The translations under genes were made by a program, and so were the position numbers. A DNA stretch of 64,000 bases, taken from assembly GCA_023512835.1 (NCBI GenBank), contig CM042086.1, positions 19,785,029 to 19,849,028 of the forward strand, written 5' to 3'. Shown one piece after another: positions 33,961-46,288 of the stretch. The notes beneath the pieces are model-generated. The model ran no database searches and was not told where the DNA came from. It saw only the letters and a program-made list of their open reading frames with translations. Position 1 is the first letter of the stretch, and every line of letters begins with the position of its first letter. Origin of the DNA: Taxillus chinensis. Its lineage: Eukaryota > Streptophyta > Magnoliopsida > Santalales > Loranthaceae.

Positions 33961-36900
33961 AAATTTAGATTTTATGATGTATTCTACCTTCTTTTGTCTA
34001 AATTTACGGCTCAAGACTCTTTCCTCCATTTGCTACTCTTTTTTCCTCAATATGATACGCTACGCGTTAAATTTTAAATATTTATAATAACATAACAACT
34101 ACACATCAGTCAAAAACAGAAAAAACGCAATTCAGGTTGTAAATATACTTTTTCATTTTATAAATCTGCCAGACATTTGGACGCGAACTTCAATAAACAT
34201 GTGTTGTGTGTCATACATGATACATCAATTTATATCGCACACGAGCGTGGAAAATAGAAAAACCATATATATATATATATATGCATTTGCGAGGCTGGCA
34301 TGATGACATCGGCCATATATATCAGCATTTTTAATCTCGGGTGGTTGTCGCGTCAACCGGTAGAAAAAGTTGTCAATAACATTGGCGCTGCGTTGATAGA
34401 TATTTTTAATTACGTCAAACAATAAAAATTTTATTTTAATTTTTATTTACACCTAAAATTACAATTACGTCAAAATAAGCTAATCGAATATGGCCATGAG
34501 CCGTGTTTGATTTTTTTCATGTTTTCTATTTCTAAAATAAATTTAAAATGTACATTTTAATTCTTAATTTTGTAAATAAAAAATAAAGTCCAGTTGTTAA
34601 TTTGTTATCATATACCCATTGTGGAAACATATAATTAAAAAAAGTACTTAATTTTGTTGTTAATTGTTCTCATCTTTCGGTCGAAAATAATAATCCCCAG
34701 CAAACACCCTTCACAGACCGAGCCAGCAGAGCAACACAACAGAAGCCCTCCGGCTCCTCCCCATTAGCCCTCACATCCGTACAGCCCTCCTGCCACATGT
34801 GTGTCCTTTGATCATCTTTCTCTCCCATGTTCTTCATTAGCTTCTAGCTAGGCTATAGCTTGTCTATTGTCTCTACAAAAGCTACCAAGTAGGGAGTGAC
34901 AACCACATCTGTGAGGCATGCTTATTTCTTTGGCGACCTATGTCCTGAGACTAGGAATTTGGAAACATAATGTCACAGTAGTTGCCTAGCTTCATATTGA
35001 CTTTCGATTAATACTAGCTTTCTTGATATCTATATCTTTCAGTTTTGAGGTTTTGAATTTGTTGTTAGAAAATTATTGGTAAAGGAGAATCATTTTTTCA
35101 TTAATTGATTAAGTTTTAAAAAATAATTTTTAGGCATATATGCACAAAAGGTGTTTGATAGAATGACTCAATGAGTTTGAGATTTTTATTCCCTTCATCC
35201 AACAATGTAAAATATATATATATATATATATTTTATGTTTTTATGATTTTTCATTAATAGAATGACTCAATGAGTTTGAGATTTTTATTGGAATATGTTT
35301 TCGTTGAGACAGTGTGACGGATGGTGGCTTTGTTGGCAGTGTTCGACCGATACGTCGGCACGGTAGAGGTCCTGTTCGGATCTAGAAGACACAATGGCAG
35401 GCAGCAGGGATGATGTGTGGCGATGGACTGATGGAGCTTGTGACAGCGTTAACGTGTGGTGTTGCTGAGCGAGAGATAGATGACGCGACAAAAGAAAATC
35501 ACTCACCAAATAAAATAGATGACGCGACGCGTTGGTGTTGCCGGGCGTGAGAGAAATTTCACGAGTACAAAGGATAATCAAAATGACCGAGAATTTATTA
35601 TTGTTGAGAATCGATCTATTAAAATTTAATATTATAAATTTATTTTTTTGAAAAAAGTATTTGGTTATCTTTTAACTCTAATATAGGACTCTTTAAATAG
35701 GATATTATAAATAATTTTTAATATTTTTTATCTTATTAAATAAAACATAAAAATAATGAATATAAAGTATTGTGTGTTTTTGGTTTTTTGTTTTCAAAAA
35801 TTGTATTTAAAAATATTAAGTATTGTGTATTTTTTTGCCAAATTTAAAACTATTTTTTTGTTTGGCATATGTTTTTGTAAAAAGTGTTTTCTATATCGAG
35901 GGTCGCTAGTCGTTGCAGATCGGAATAGGAGGAGATGAGCGTTGCAGAGGGCGGCGGACGGCCAAACGAGCGGCAGATGAAGTTGAAAACCGTTTTCACT
36001 AAATTAAATACACCAAAATGGTATTTCATATTTCCCACAATCAAAAACACTTTGTTTTTGAAAATTAAAAATGAAAACAACATCCAAACAAGATACCGGA
36101 CATGTTTTTTGTTTTTAAAAATTAAAAACAAGAAAAAAGTTGCGGCACCAAACAATGCCTTATGTAAATTTCTATATTGGCATAAATTCTATTGTTACAA
36201 GCATATATTCTTAGTAAAATAGATGACGCATCGCGGGAGATAAATGACGTGATGTATTTTAAAGCTACGAGTCGATGTGATAAGCCCAAACCGAACCATA
36301 TTTATTATGACACATAATTGACATTTGCCTAAATCTAATTCTAACAATATATATATATATATATAAAATCAAAACATCATCATTTTGTTTTTTATCCTTG
36401 CTTGCAAAAGAAATACTTTTATGGTTACCATTTTATCTTGGCAGATAATTTAATATGCATTCATTAGACATAATAAAAGTATATTAAAATTTATCTGAAA
36501 AAAACTTGCGGGAGGATGTTTATAGTAACGGAAAATCTAAAACCGGAATAAAAATTGAACCCAACTAAAAATTTCAGTTCAATTATTTGATTTCATACTT
36601 CATTTGATTATTCGGTTTGATTATGATTCACATAAAAACTTAACTAGGAACTCGAAAAAACGAATTAGTTATATGCTTTTAATTTCTTTTATACATGTGT
36701 ATATTGTATTTGACCTTGAATTTAAATTGAAAATTAAAATTTTAACTAGTTTATTAGGATATATTTTATATTTAAATGATTTTTAAAAATATTAAAAATA
36801 TTATTTTATATAACATTATACTTTTAAAATTGGTCTTTACGTTCGATTCCATAAAGGAACTGAAATATTATTTTTTTTATTATTTTGATTCCTAACTAAT

Positions 36901-37490
36901 TTGGTTTAATTAATTTTCTGATTTTTATAATTTAGTTATTCAAGAGCCAAATAGCTTTTTCGGTTCTAATTTATTAAAATAAACAGGCGTACCCGCCTTT
37001 ATAAAAATAAAAATAAAAACAGAAACAAAAGATAAAAAGAACTTGTGTCTCTCTTTGTTTTTCAGAATCAAAAGAATAAATGTTTTAAGGAATTAAAAAA
37101 ATAATAAAAGGTAGCCCGCATACTTTTTTTCTCTAAATAAATGAGATTGTAATTTTATAAGTAAAATTGTATTTGCACTGTGTAATTAATTTGAACAAGA
37201 AAATTTTTTATGTTGTTAGATTTAAAAAAAATAAAATAAAATCAATCCAATTACTAAGAGTATATTGCTGCGTAGATTACCTATGTACCTTACTTACTTT
37301 TACATGTATATAGCATTGTTATTTTTATAATTCCATTATATGTTTTCTTCTCATGTTCTCATTTATTTGGAATGTATTAAAGAACCAAAATAATAATGTA
37401 AATGTGTTATGTATTTCTACTGATTTATGTGTTATGTGTTATGTATTCCATTGCGTGATTAACATTTGCACCCTTCAAATTCAAATGTAG
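33961..37490. other. AT-rich intergenic, no gene supported
   Basis: Contains (AT)n runs at 34264-34282, 35214-35231 and 36346-36364. A 30-bp direct repeat (AGAATGACTCAATGAGTTTG) lies at 35159 and 35260. A segment at 35700-36165 with G(T)n-rich arms ends in CACCAAACAATGCCTTA, like the terminus of a small inverted-repeat element. No coding sequence is recognised. Confidence 0.5.
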
Positions 37491-37496
37491 ACCTAT

Positions 37497-37835
37497 AAAT
37501 GAGTTGACACACTCGATGACTCGCTTGATATCCACTCGACTAAACTTGGCTCGTTACTGTTTAAGCTCAACTTACCTTGATTACTGTATAAGCTCGGTTT
37601 GGCTTAACTCGATTACTGTACAAGCTTAAGTCGGCTTGTTTACAAGTATATGCCTTTAATTAAGCGACATAATCGACAACTCACTTGATATTCTGACTAA
37701 GCTTGACTCGAACTTGAGCTCTACACTGCTCGGTTACTGTACAAGTACAACTTGGTTAATGTACAAGCTCGGCTCAGCTCGACTCAGAAATTGTGGCTCA
37801 AACTCGACTCATTTAGAGATCTATTCACATGTGAT
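37497..37835. repeat. CTCGA/GCTCG word cluster
   Basis: The words ACTCGA, GCTCGG, AAGCTC and GATTACTGTA..AGCT recur every 15-30 bp. The flanks do not resemble the CTCGAG-array elements. Confidence 0.55.
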
Positions 37836-37839
37836 GTAA

Positions 37840-38669
37840 AGACCCGTATTATGGGTAATGGTAAAAGATAGCCATTTGATGAGAATGAAAATATCACACG
37901 TTTTGTGCGAGTCATCAATATAAATGTTTTGATAGTGCTTGGGCCCGATTCTGAATTGAAACCTCAAAAGCTAATTTGTGAACTTTTAGAGGTCTTTTGG
38001 TTGACCTTAGAGCAACTCCAATTCACTCTGTATTATTTACATATAGATAATAAAATTTAAAATTGTTCCTCCAACAGACTCTTCACATGACTTTTTAGAT
38101 GTAATGACCCGTGTTTGGGGTTTAAGGAGTAAGTCATTTGTGTGTTTGGCAAGGACTTTTGTTTACACGGTTAGCTGAAATCCGAGGGAGGAGCGCCTCG
38201 GAAGCCAAATTATTTTGGAGAAGCTAAGTTGAATTTTTGTATGAAAACCTAGTCGATAAAGCCTTGGTTGATGTGAGAGTGATCGACGTAGTCGACCTGG
38301 CGTGGTGAGTGGTCGATGCCGACTAGATGAGATTCCAGAGAGTTTGGTCGATGCAAGATGAATTTTGATTTGTGGTCGACATGGTTGAGGTCGTCCAGAG
38401 CAGTTTCCCGAGAGCTTTCCCATGTGTATTGGCCGACGTGGAAGATGGTCGACCTGTGGTTAACATGAGGTTGGCGTGGTCAACATAGTTGTAGATCAAC
38501 TTTGCTCAATGTGGAAATTGGTTGACATGGGTGTCTGGTCGATGCGAGAATAGTTGGTCGATGTGGTCGATCTCGGGTGTTTTTAGTCAACATCGGCCCT
38601 ACAACAGCGTATTTTTGATATATATTTCTGTTTCACAATTTTAGGGTTTTGCGTATTGTTTTGAAGCCG

Positions 38670-38720
<51 letters not shown>

Positions 38721-38767
38721 TTATCATCAGTTCAAGCGTGTCGTTACGTTCTTGAGGGTGAGAGATG
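37840..38767 (+). mobile_element. Unknown repeat with a TCGAC word array and (GA)n, split by the gypsy insertion
   Basis: It begins near GCTTGGGCCCGATTC (37939), which reappears as ACTTGGGCCCGATTC at 46703. The words GGTCGA, GTCGAC and GTCGATG recur from 38230 to 38600. A TATATATTT region and a leader-like stretch lead to (GA)n at 38673-38717. The gypsy element inserts 50 bp later. Only partial boundaries can be given. Confidence 0.4.
38673..38717. repeat. (GA)n microsatellite
   Basis: About 45 bp of uninterrupted GA, 50 bp before the left LTR of the gypsy element. Confidence 0.92.
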
Positions 38768-39155
38768 TGTCACGGACCGAGGCTTATCCTAGCATACTTA
38801 GGCCATTTTGGGGTATTTCCCCTTTGTAAAGTGTTGTACTTAGCTTATAGAGTAAGTTGTAGAGATTTTGATTTCGGTCATATATGATCCCCCCCGCCCT
38901 GTCTCCTGGGGCCATGGCCGAACAAAGTGTTAACTCTATATGTAGGGGAGTGATGTTGTAAAGCTTTCAAGCAATCAATACAATCGTTTGTTGCCTTCGT
39001 TTAAATCGATCTTCCGCTAAGCGCTTCCCTACACAAATGCTTTACAACGGATCGATAAGTTCCGATCCAAATGTGACGAGTTAGGCTAACCTAGCGTTCC
39101 TTCGTACGGGTGGGAACTAGGTGCCGTACGGGTTAAGTTGCTAAAAGGCCGACCC
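38768..39155 (+). repeat. Gypsy left LTR
   Basis: Begins TGTCACGGACCGAGGCTTAT and ends near GGCCGACCC. It matches 43775-44133 throughout, with many single-base gaps. It lacks a clean CA end, so the boundary is good to a few bases. Confidence 0.85.
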
Positions 39156-39159
39156 CGGG

Positions 39160-39169
39160 TGGTACGAGC
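39160..39169 (+). promoter_or_regulatory. Decayed gypsy primer-binding site
   Basis: TGGTACGAGC resembles TGGTATCAGAGC with a gap and lies just after the left LTR, where the initiator tRNA-Met site is expected. Confidence 0.55.
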
Positions 39170-39179
39170 ACGATTGGTG

Positions 39180-42100
39180 CTAAGTTCGGTGGAACAATTA
39201 AAAACTTCGAGACGGTGTAAAAATGACAAACGGAGGATCCGTTGTCTTAGTGGTGGCGACCACGAAGGCCGCGACAAGGATCACCACGCTAAGGAACGAA
39301 GAGAGACAAGTCTGTTTCGAGGAAACATGTCCAGGGAGAGTCGGCTAGCCAAATTGGAGTTGGCGTTAGCCGAACGGATGGAGGTGGTCGAGGAGCACAC
39401 CGAAAGCACGTGGACTCGGAGGGTGAGGAAAGATATGGGAGGATGCAGGGCTTCTCAACTCCGTCATGGACGACATGAACTCTCGATTTGAGGGCTTGAA
39501 GGGTCTCTCATGTCCCAAATCCCGGCGATGCAAGAGGAAATCAAAGAGATCAAGGCGGATTGGTCTCTCTCGTAAGATGGCGGTCACCCAAGGTGGCGTT
39601 GGCGGCCATTCCAGCTCCAAAATCGATGTGCCAAGCCTAAGACCTATCTGGGTCTAGGAATGCAAGGGGGTTAGACACCCCTCCCTCCCCCGCGGACCAT
39701 GGAGCAAGACTCGATGCCTTGAATATTGTCGACGAGGCAAAGAAGGTGAAGACCGCTCCGCTATACTTAGTCGATTCGGCATGGTGTGGTGGAGGCGACG
39801 ATATGCCGACAGGAGTGCGGCTTATGCATTATCGACAATGGGCGGATTTCAGCGGAGATCAAGGCCAGTTCTATCCCCGAACGCGGAGGACGAGTCCCGG
39901 GCGAAACTCGGCGCCTTACCCACAAGGGCACGGTGCGGGAGTACGTCCGCGAGTTTCCGGAGCTCATCTTGGAGATCCCGGACATGTCCGCGAAGGATTC
40001 ATTATTTTCCTTCATGGACGGATTGCAACAATGGGCAAAGCCGGAGCCGCAGCGGAGGAATGCGCGAGGGCGTCGGCCATGGCGGTGGCCGAATCACTCA
40101 TCGAGTACAAAAGCCGGAGAAAACCACCAGTTTCTTCATCGACTTCAAGGCGAATAGGTTCCACAAGGAGAAACGTGGGGAGACAACCGGAGGAAGGAAA
40201 AGGAGACCCTTCCAACCGTCTAGGACTTTGCCCAAAACACTTTGCGAATGGTTCCAAGGACGGGGAGAAGCCAAGGTCTCCTGTTTCCTTTGTGAGTCCC
40301 TCACAGGCGTTGAGTGCCCGAAGCGCTCCAAGCTCTCCGCGATGATCAACGAAGACGAAGAGAGGAATGCGAGGGATCCACGACTTGGTTCCTTGCAACT
40401 CCTCAATGCATCAGGCAGGTGGAGGTGCCACCATCCGGACGAGAAGGGGCGCATGTACGTGCTCGCTAAGGCCAATAACCTTGAAACTAAGGCCTTGGTG
40501 GATACGGGTGCGACCAACAACCATTAAGGTGGAAGAGCTCGTAGACGGGGATAGTCACAAAGAAGAAAAGGGCTGGTGAAGGCGGTGAACTCACGCCGGT
40601 CCAATCCATGGCGTGGCTCGAGGTGTCGAGGCTAAGTATTGGCGAGTGGAGAGGTAGGTGAATCTCTCCGTGGTGTCGATGGACGACTATCCCATGGTGT
40701 TGGGGATGGAGTTCGTTGACCAAGTGCGGGCAATTCCAATTCCAGCACCAACACAATGTGCATCATGGACGAGGGAAAACGTGCATGGTGAAGGTAATGC
40801 GGGAGGAAGAGCTCAAGGCGAAGTCTCTTTCGACGCTCCAACCGTCCAAAGGAGTTAGGCGACGGAGCCAACCTTCATTGCTATGGTGAAGGAAGGATGC
40901 CCAAGTGTGGGGAGGAGCCCCCAAGAAGTGAAGACGGTCCTTGAAGAGTTTGGGGACGTATGCCACCCGAACTCCCCAAACAACTTCCGCCGAAGCGAGA
41001 GGTGGACCATAGGATCAAGCTTGAGGCCGGTGCAAGGCCTCCGCTACGGTGCCCTATCGGATGGCACCACCGGAGTTGGAGGAACTTCGAAACAATTGAA
41101 GGACTTGTTGGATGCCGGATTCATTCGGCCATCCAAAGCGCCATTTGGAGCACCGGTGTTGTTCAAAAGAAACACGATGGGTCGATGCGGCCGTGCATTG
41201 ACTATAGGGCGCCGAACAGATAACGGTGAAAGACCCACATTCCCATCCAGGTTATATCCGACCTCTTTGATCAACTTGGTGCTGCGAGATGGTTCTCAAA
41301 GCTAGACTTGCGGTCGGGATATTGGCAAGTGCGGATAGCCGAAGGTGATGAGGCAAAGACGGCGTGCGTCACAAGATATGGCTCTTACGAGTTCTTGGTG
41401 ATGCCCTTTGGCCTCACAAATGCCCCCGCCACATTCTCGGACGTTGATGAACCGGATCTTCCAACCATACTTGGATAGATTCGTCGTGGTGTACCTTGAT
41501 GATATTGTCGTCTACAAAAAACCTTGGAGGAGCACAAGGCACACTTACGGCGGGTTTTCCAAATCTTAAGGGAGAACCAACTCTTTGTAAAGAAGGAGAA
41601 ATGTGACTTTCGAAGAAGGAGGTGCCCTTCTTGGGTCACATCATTGGCGGCAGAACAAAGATGGATAACAGAAAGTGTTAGCCATCAAGGAATGGGAGAC
41701 GCCCAGAAAGTCCATGAAATGCGTTCCTTCCTTGGCTTGGTTAACTACTATAGAAGATTCATCCGCGGTTATTCCCACATTGCCGCACCCTTGACGGAAC
41801 TATTAAAGAAGAACAAGACTTGGGTGTGGGATGATGCTTCCGAGAGGCATTCGAGAAGTTGAAGCAAGCCGTGACAAACGGACCGGTGATGGCTCGCCGG
41901 ACCACACAAAGCCTTATGAAGTTCATACGGATGCTTCAGACTTTGCCATCGGTGGAGTTCTAATGCGGAGGGGCATCCGTAGCATACGAAAGCCGGAAAC
42001 TCAATGGCACCGAACGGAGGTACGCGGTGCATGAAAAGGAGATGACGGCCGTATGCTTGCCTTCGGGTGTGGAGGCATACTTGCTAAGGTCCAAGTTCGT

Positions 42101-43760
42101 GGTGAAGACGGACAACTTGCTACGAGTTCTTTCTTACTCAAAGGAACTTAACTCCGAAGCAAGCACGGTGGCAAGGACTCTAGCGGATTCGACTTTGTGC
42201 TCGAGTACAAACCTGGCATAAATAATGTGGTGGCCGATGCCTAAGTCGGAAGGCGGAACTAGCAGCCATTGCCAACCACACCCCCTGGTGGACAAATTAA
42301 AGGAAGGAATGGCAGACCCATTAGCCAAGTCCTTGGTGGAATGCGTCAAAAGCCGGGAAGACGCGGCGATTTTGGCAAGGGACGACTTGCTCCATACACG
42401 GGGGAACGGGTGTACGTTCCTAAAGGGGAAGTTTGAGGAGAGACATCCTCAAAGAATGTCACGACTCGCGGTGGGCTGGCCATCCCGGAGTCGATCGTAC
42501 CTTGGCGTTGGTGGAAAGGAGCTACTACGGCCTCACTTTACGAGGACGTCCAAGTGTACATGAGGACTTGTCTTGTGTGCCACAAGACAGGGAATCGGCG
42601 GCGGGACCTAGAACCTCTCGCTACTCCGGAAAGACCTTGGGAAAGTGTTTCGATGGACTTCATTGTTTGTCTCCCAAATCCGAAGGAGCGGTACGATCTT
42701 GTGGTGGTTGACCGATTCTCTAAGTAGGAGTTTTCATTCCAGCCCAAAACCCAGCCCCGGCCCCGGACGACACGGCCCGACTATTCTTCAAGTATGTGGT
42801 GAAGATCGGGGCATTCCAAAGACAATCGTGAGTGATCGGGACTCACGATTCACCTGGCGGTTTTGGACCGAGCTATTCCGGATAATGGGTTTAGACTTAA
42901 ACTTTTCAACAAGTTTTCACCCACAAACAGACGGCCAAACTAAACGTGTCAATGGCCCCCCTATACCCCCCCGAGGCACTACGTGAGTGTCAACCAAAGA
43001 GATTGGGCCAAGTTGTTGGACATAGCCCAATTCTCATATAACTTGCAGAAGAGCGAGTCCACGAACAGAGTCCGTTCGAACTCGCAACCGGGCAAGAACC
43101 ATCGACGCCCACCTCCATCACTCGGGGGTACATGGAAAAAGCCCCGCGGCGTTCAAGTTTGCAAAAGGATGGCAGAACAGACGTATCCGGCCGGGGCATA
43201 CTTGCACAAAGCGGCAGAAGATGAAAAAGTGGGCGGATAAAAAGGAGGCCCTTGGAATTTCGGAAGGAGACATGGTGATGCTCAAACTCCTTCGCGCCAA
43301 ACCAAAGCACTCAGACAATTGCATAAGGGTTTGGTGCGCCGATATGAGGGGCCTTTCAAAGTACTTAAGAGAGTTGGGAAGGTCTCATACAAATTGGACC
43401 TCCCGACTAGCTTACAAAGGCATCCGGTGTTCACGTTAGTTTGCTCAAGCCTTACCACGAAGACTTGGAAGATACGAGCGGACAACGGCGGTGCGGACAC
43501 CAACAGATCAACGGGCAAGACCTACGATAAAGAGATAGAGAAAATTCACTCTCGTAGAGTCGTGCCAAGAAGGGGCGGATCCAAGCCGGGTGGAGTACTA
43601 CGTCCAATGGAAGAACAGCCGGTTGAAGAGTCAAGCCGGGAGAAGGAAGAGGATCGGGGCAATTCTCCAAAGAGATTGAAGAGTACGGGAGAAACCAACG
43701 CTACATCCAGCAGTTCACAAGTTCAAGGAAGCCGAAGACGCAACGAGGACGACTGCAAAT
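39180..43760 (+). pseudogene. Gypsy gag-pol remains
   Basis: The coding region is split across all three plus frames. Short open pieces carry recognisable gag, protease, reverse transcriptase, RNase H, integrase and chromodomain-like motifs in the normal order. Frame changes occur every 100-300 bp, mostly explicable by one-base gaps. No intact domain remains, and the element would need outside proteins. Confidence 0.85.
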
Positions 43761-43762
43761 CG

Positions 43763-43774
43763 GGTGGGGGAGAA
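43763..43774 (+). promoter_or_regulatory. Gypsy polypurine tract
   Basis: GGTGGGGGAGAA abuts the right LTR and closely resembles the purine tract of the TRIM at 18426. Confidence 0.75.
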
Positions 43775-44133
43775 TGTCACGACCGAGGCTTATCCTAGCA
43801 ACTTAGGCCATTTTGGGGTATTTCCCCTTTGTAAAGTGTTGTCTTAGCTTATAGAGTAAGTTGTAGAGATTTTAGATTTCGGTCTATATGATGTCTCCTG
43901 GCACAATGTAAAAGTGTTAACATCTATATGTAGGGGAGTGATGTTGTAAAGCTTTCAACAATCAATCAATCGTTTGTTGCCTTCGTTTAAATCGATCTTC
44001 CACTAAGCGCTCCCTACACAAATGCTTTACAACGGATCATGAGTTACGATCCAAATGTGACGAGTTAGGCCGACCTAGCGTCCTTCGTACGGGTGGAACT
44101 AGGTGCCCCCCGGTTAATCGCTATAAAGGACCC
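43775..44133 (+). repeat. Gypsy right LTR
   Basis: Begins TGTCACGACCGAGGCTTATC and ends AAAGGACCC, directly before the AGATG duplication. It is 29 bp shorter than the left LTR, largely through single-base gaps and one gap of about 13 bp. Confidence 0.87.
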
Positions 44134-44138
44134 AGATG

Positions 44139-45809
44139 CCTATTGAAGTAGAGCAAGGAGTAAGGAAGATCCTTCAAGTCAAAACCCTAATGCAACTGAA
44201 TTCGAGGTAAGGATTTTGTACCTCTCTTGAACCTATTCTAGGGTTAGATCCTGAGGTAAATAATATGCGTATGTATCATGTAAATTCATATAGGCATGAT
44301 CTCTTATATAAATGTTGGCCTTCATTGGCGTGTTATAATTGTGTGTGTTGATGAGTTTGTGGTTAGTGGGGATAAGGATGTGTTTGGTGGATTGGTTATA
44401 TTTCTGATTAATTGAAATATATTTTGTTTAAGTATTTATTAGATTGCATTATTCTACTTTCTTATGCGGCTGAGCATCATAATATCATATTACTTATCAA
44501 AGTCTATTACTGGTATGTGTAGGACACATACAATAGATCCACTAATTAGACTAAGTATAAAATTGGTTCACAATCGGTTAATAGAGTTTGAGATGCTCTA
44601 TTTTGATAAGATTGTGGTGCGGACTATTTCCATAGTGGGAGTGATCTAATCTAGGGTCCTTGTAAAAAGTTTACAAATAATAGTGCCAGTATGTATTTAT
44701 ACATATTGAACAGGACCATGATATAATAAGTTTTTCAACTAATCTCTGTTGCATTGTATGAAGAATTGTATATTGTATCGTTGGATGACTGATTTATGGA
44801 TTAATATTAATCCAGACCGTTTGATTAACTCATGTCTATAATTTATGTCTTTTAACTTATTAATGAATTAGAGGTTTAATGCTTCAAATACCTCGATATT
44901 TTGGAGATATAATATTATAGATAGTAGGAGCGTCAAGTCAGGTGCGTGGAATCCATTGCTTCTCTATACGGAGAGTAAAGATATTCCCATGTTGTTTAAT
45001 TCGGGATTTTTAGGTGAATCAAACGCTTATAATTATATTGGATATAATTTATTATAAATCTTAATTCATGATTGTATCATGAATAGGTCGCCCATTGGAG
45101 AATTAATGGTAACACATGTGTAAATATCTAATTAGAGAGGTTGAACGGAATTTATTGATACCTATCTCTAATTATGAATATCATAGTGGAGGATCATATC
45201 ACATGGCAATAAGTTATATCGATGGACAAATAATTTATTATGGATTCTTGTAATTATATTTGCTTAATCTTAGAGTGCAATTTTAGTCCTTGATCGTGGC
45301 TCGGATTAAAATTAATAAATAATGATTTAACTGATTAATGATATTAATTAATTAAATATTATTTATTAGAGCTTCGATTAAGTGGATCCATTTGGTCCCT
45401 CTTGCTAGCACTGTTTATTCTTGTATGGAGTACTGAATCGTTGTGAGATAATTCTCTGCCATATTTAAGAGCTAATTAATTAACGTGTATCAATATATAT
45501 TTAAGAGTTAAATATATATTACATGGTTATTTTTTTAATTATATTAAATAAACAATCATAAATTTTTTATCCATCTAACGTAGTTAAATAAATAATTATA
45601 TTATTTATTTATTTGATGAATAAATAATATTAGATATTTATTCAATTAGTTTTGTTGTATAATAATTATATTATTTAAAGAGTTTAAATAATATGTATTA
45701 TTATTTAACTAAAAGGGCGTATACATAATAGCATAGGAGTAAACCTAGGTCTATAAATAAATACATAGCCTACTAAGTTAAAATATGCTCATGTGCAACC
45801 GTTGACAAC

Positions 45810-45810
<1 letters not shown>
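44139..45810. other. AT-rich sequence right of the gypsy element
   Basis: The first 100 bp should continue the repeat that the gypsy element split. The rest is AT-rich with short inverted repeats, and 44700-45700 looks like a decayed non-autonomous element. TATAAATAAATACATAG at 45752 and a (GA)n tract follow. No coding sequence is recognised. Confidence 0.4.

Positions 45811-45811
<1 letters not shown>

Positions 45812-45857
<46 letters not shown>
45812..45857. repeat. (GA)n microsatellite
   Basis: About 46 bp of GA, ending 57 bp before an inverted TRIM LTR fragment. Confidence 0.92.
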
Positions 45858-45859
<2 letters not shown>

Positions 45860-45914
45860 GATGGCTAACCCTAGCAGAGGTTGTGTTCTTGTTCCTTGAT
45901 CCAAGGGTGCCACA

Positions 45915-45973
45915 TGTCACGGGGTCAGGGTTTTCACCCGTACGGCACTCGGTCACCCTAGTGGATGCTCCAT
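45915..45973 (-). mobile_element. TRIM LTR 3'-end fragment, inverted
   Basis: TGTCACGGGGTCAGGGTTTT and the following 40 bp match the reverse complement of the 3' end of the TRIM LTR (18763-18822). It stops abruptly after GTGGATGCTCC. Confidence 0.8.
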
Positions 45974-46064
45974 GTGCGGTTCCTCTGTCGTAGTAAACCC
46001 TTCCTCATGTGTCATCACCTTGACTCTTTTTCCCAACCAACCAAATTACAACTGGATGTAATTG

Positions 46065-46175
46065 GCTCTGATACCACCTGTCACGGAGTTAGTCTTACGA
46101 CGAGCTAACTCGTGCGGCACTTAGTCACTTAGCGGAAACTTCCCGAACTAAGTAAGCCTTTTAAGTTTGAGTGAA
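46065..46175 (-). mobile_element. Second retroelement remnant: inverted primer site and LTR end
   Basis: GCTCTGATACCA at 46065-46076 is the reverse complement of the initiator tRNA-Met primer site. Two bases later TGTCACGGAGTTAGTCTTAC begins, as an LTR end read backwards. That LTR differs from the TRIM LTR, so this is another element family. Confidence 0.6.
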
Positions 46176-46288
46176 TCTTTAGAGTCATTCGAGACAACGG
46201 ACAATGATTTATGGAAGTTGTAGAGAATGCCTGAAAGTGAGAAAACTTACATTAACACAAATGTCAAGTACAAGTTTTAACATTAAAA

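Larger units (their letters stand above)
38768..44133 (+). mobile_element. Full-length, broken Ty3/gypsy chromovirus retrotransposon
   Basis: The element is 5366 bp, flanked by AGATG (38763-38767 and 44134-44138). Domain order is gag, protease, reverse transcriptase, RNase H, integrase, then a chromodomain-like end, which is Ty3/gypsy order. Landmarks on the plus strand are a degenerate CCHC knuckle near 40279-40345, protease ALVDTGATNNH at about 40492-40524, reverse transcriptase blocks at 41290-41435 and a YLDD site near 41494, RNase H near 42010-42060, an integrase zinc-binding region at 42440-42600, the integrase core at 42645-42960, and chromodomain-like EYYVQWKN at 43593-43616. Many frameshifts and stops break every domain, so it cannot act on its own. 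The integrase glutamate expected in GQTERVN is lysine here. Confidence 0.92.

Noticed and set aside
39719..40527. Overlapping frames of 208 and 248 codons in the gypsy element
   Set aside because: Pieces of a frameshifted gag-protease region, not separate host genes.
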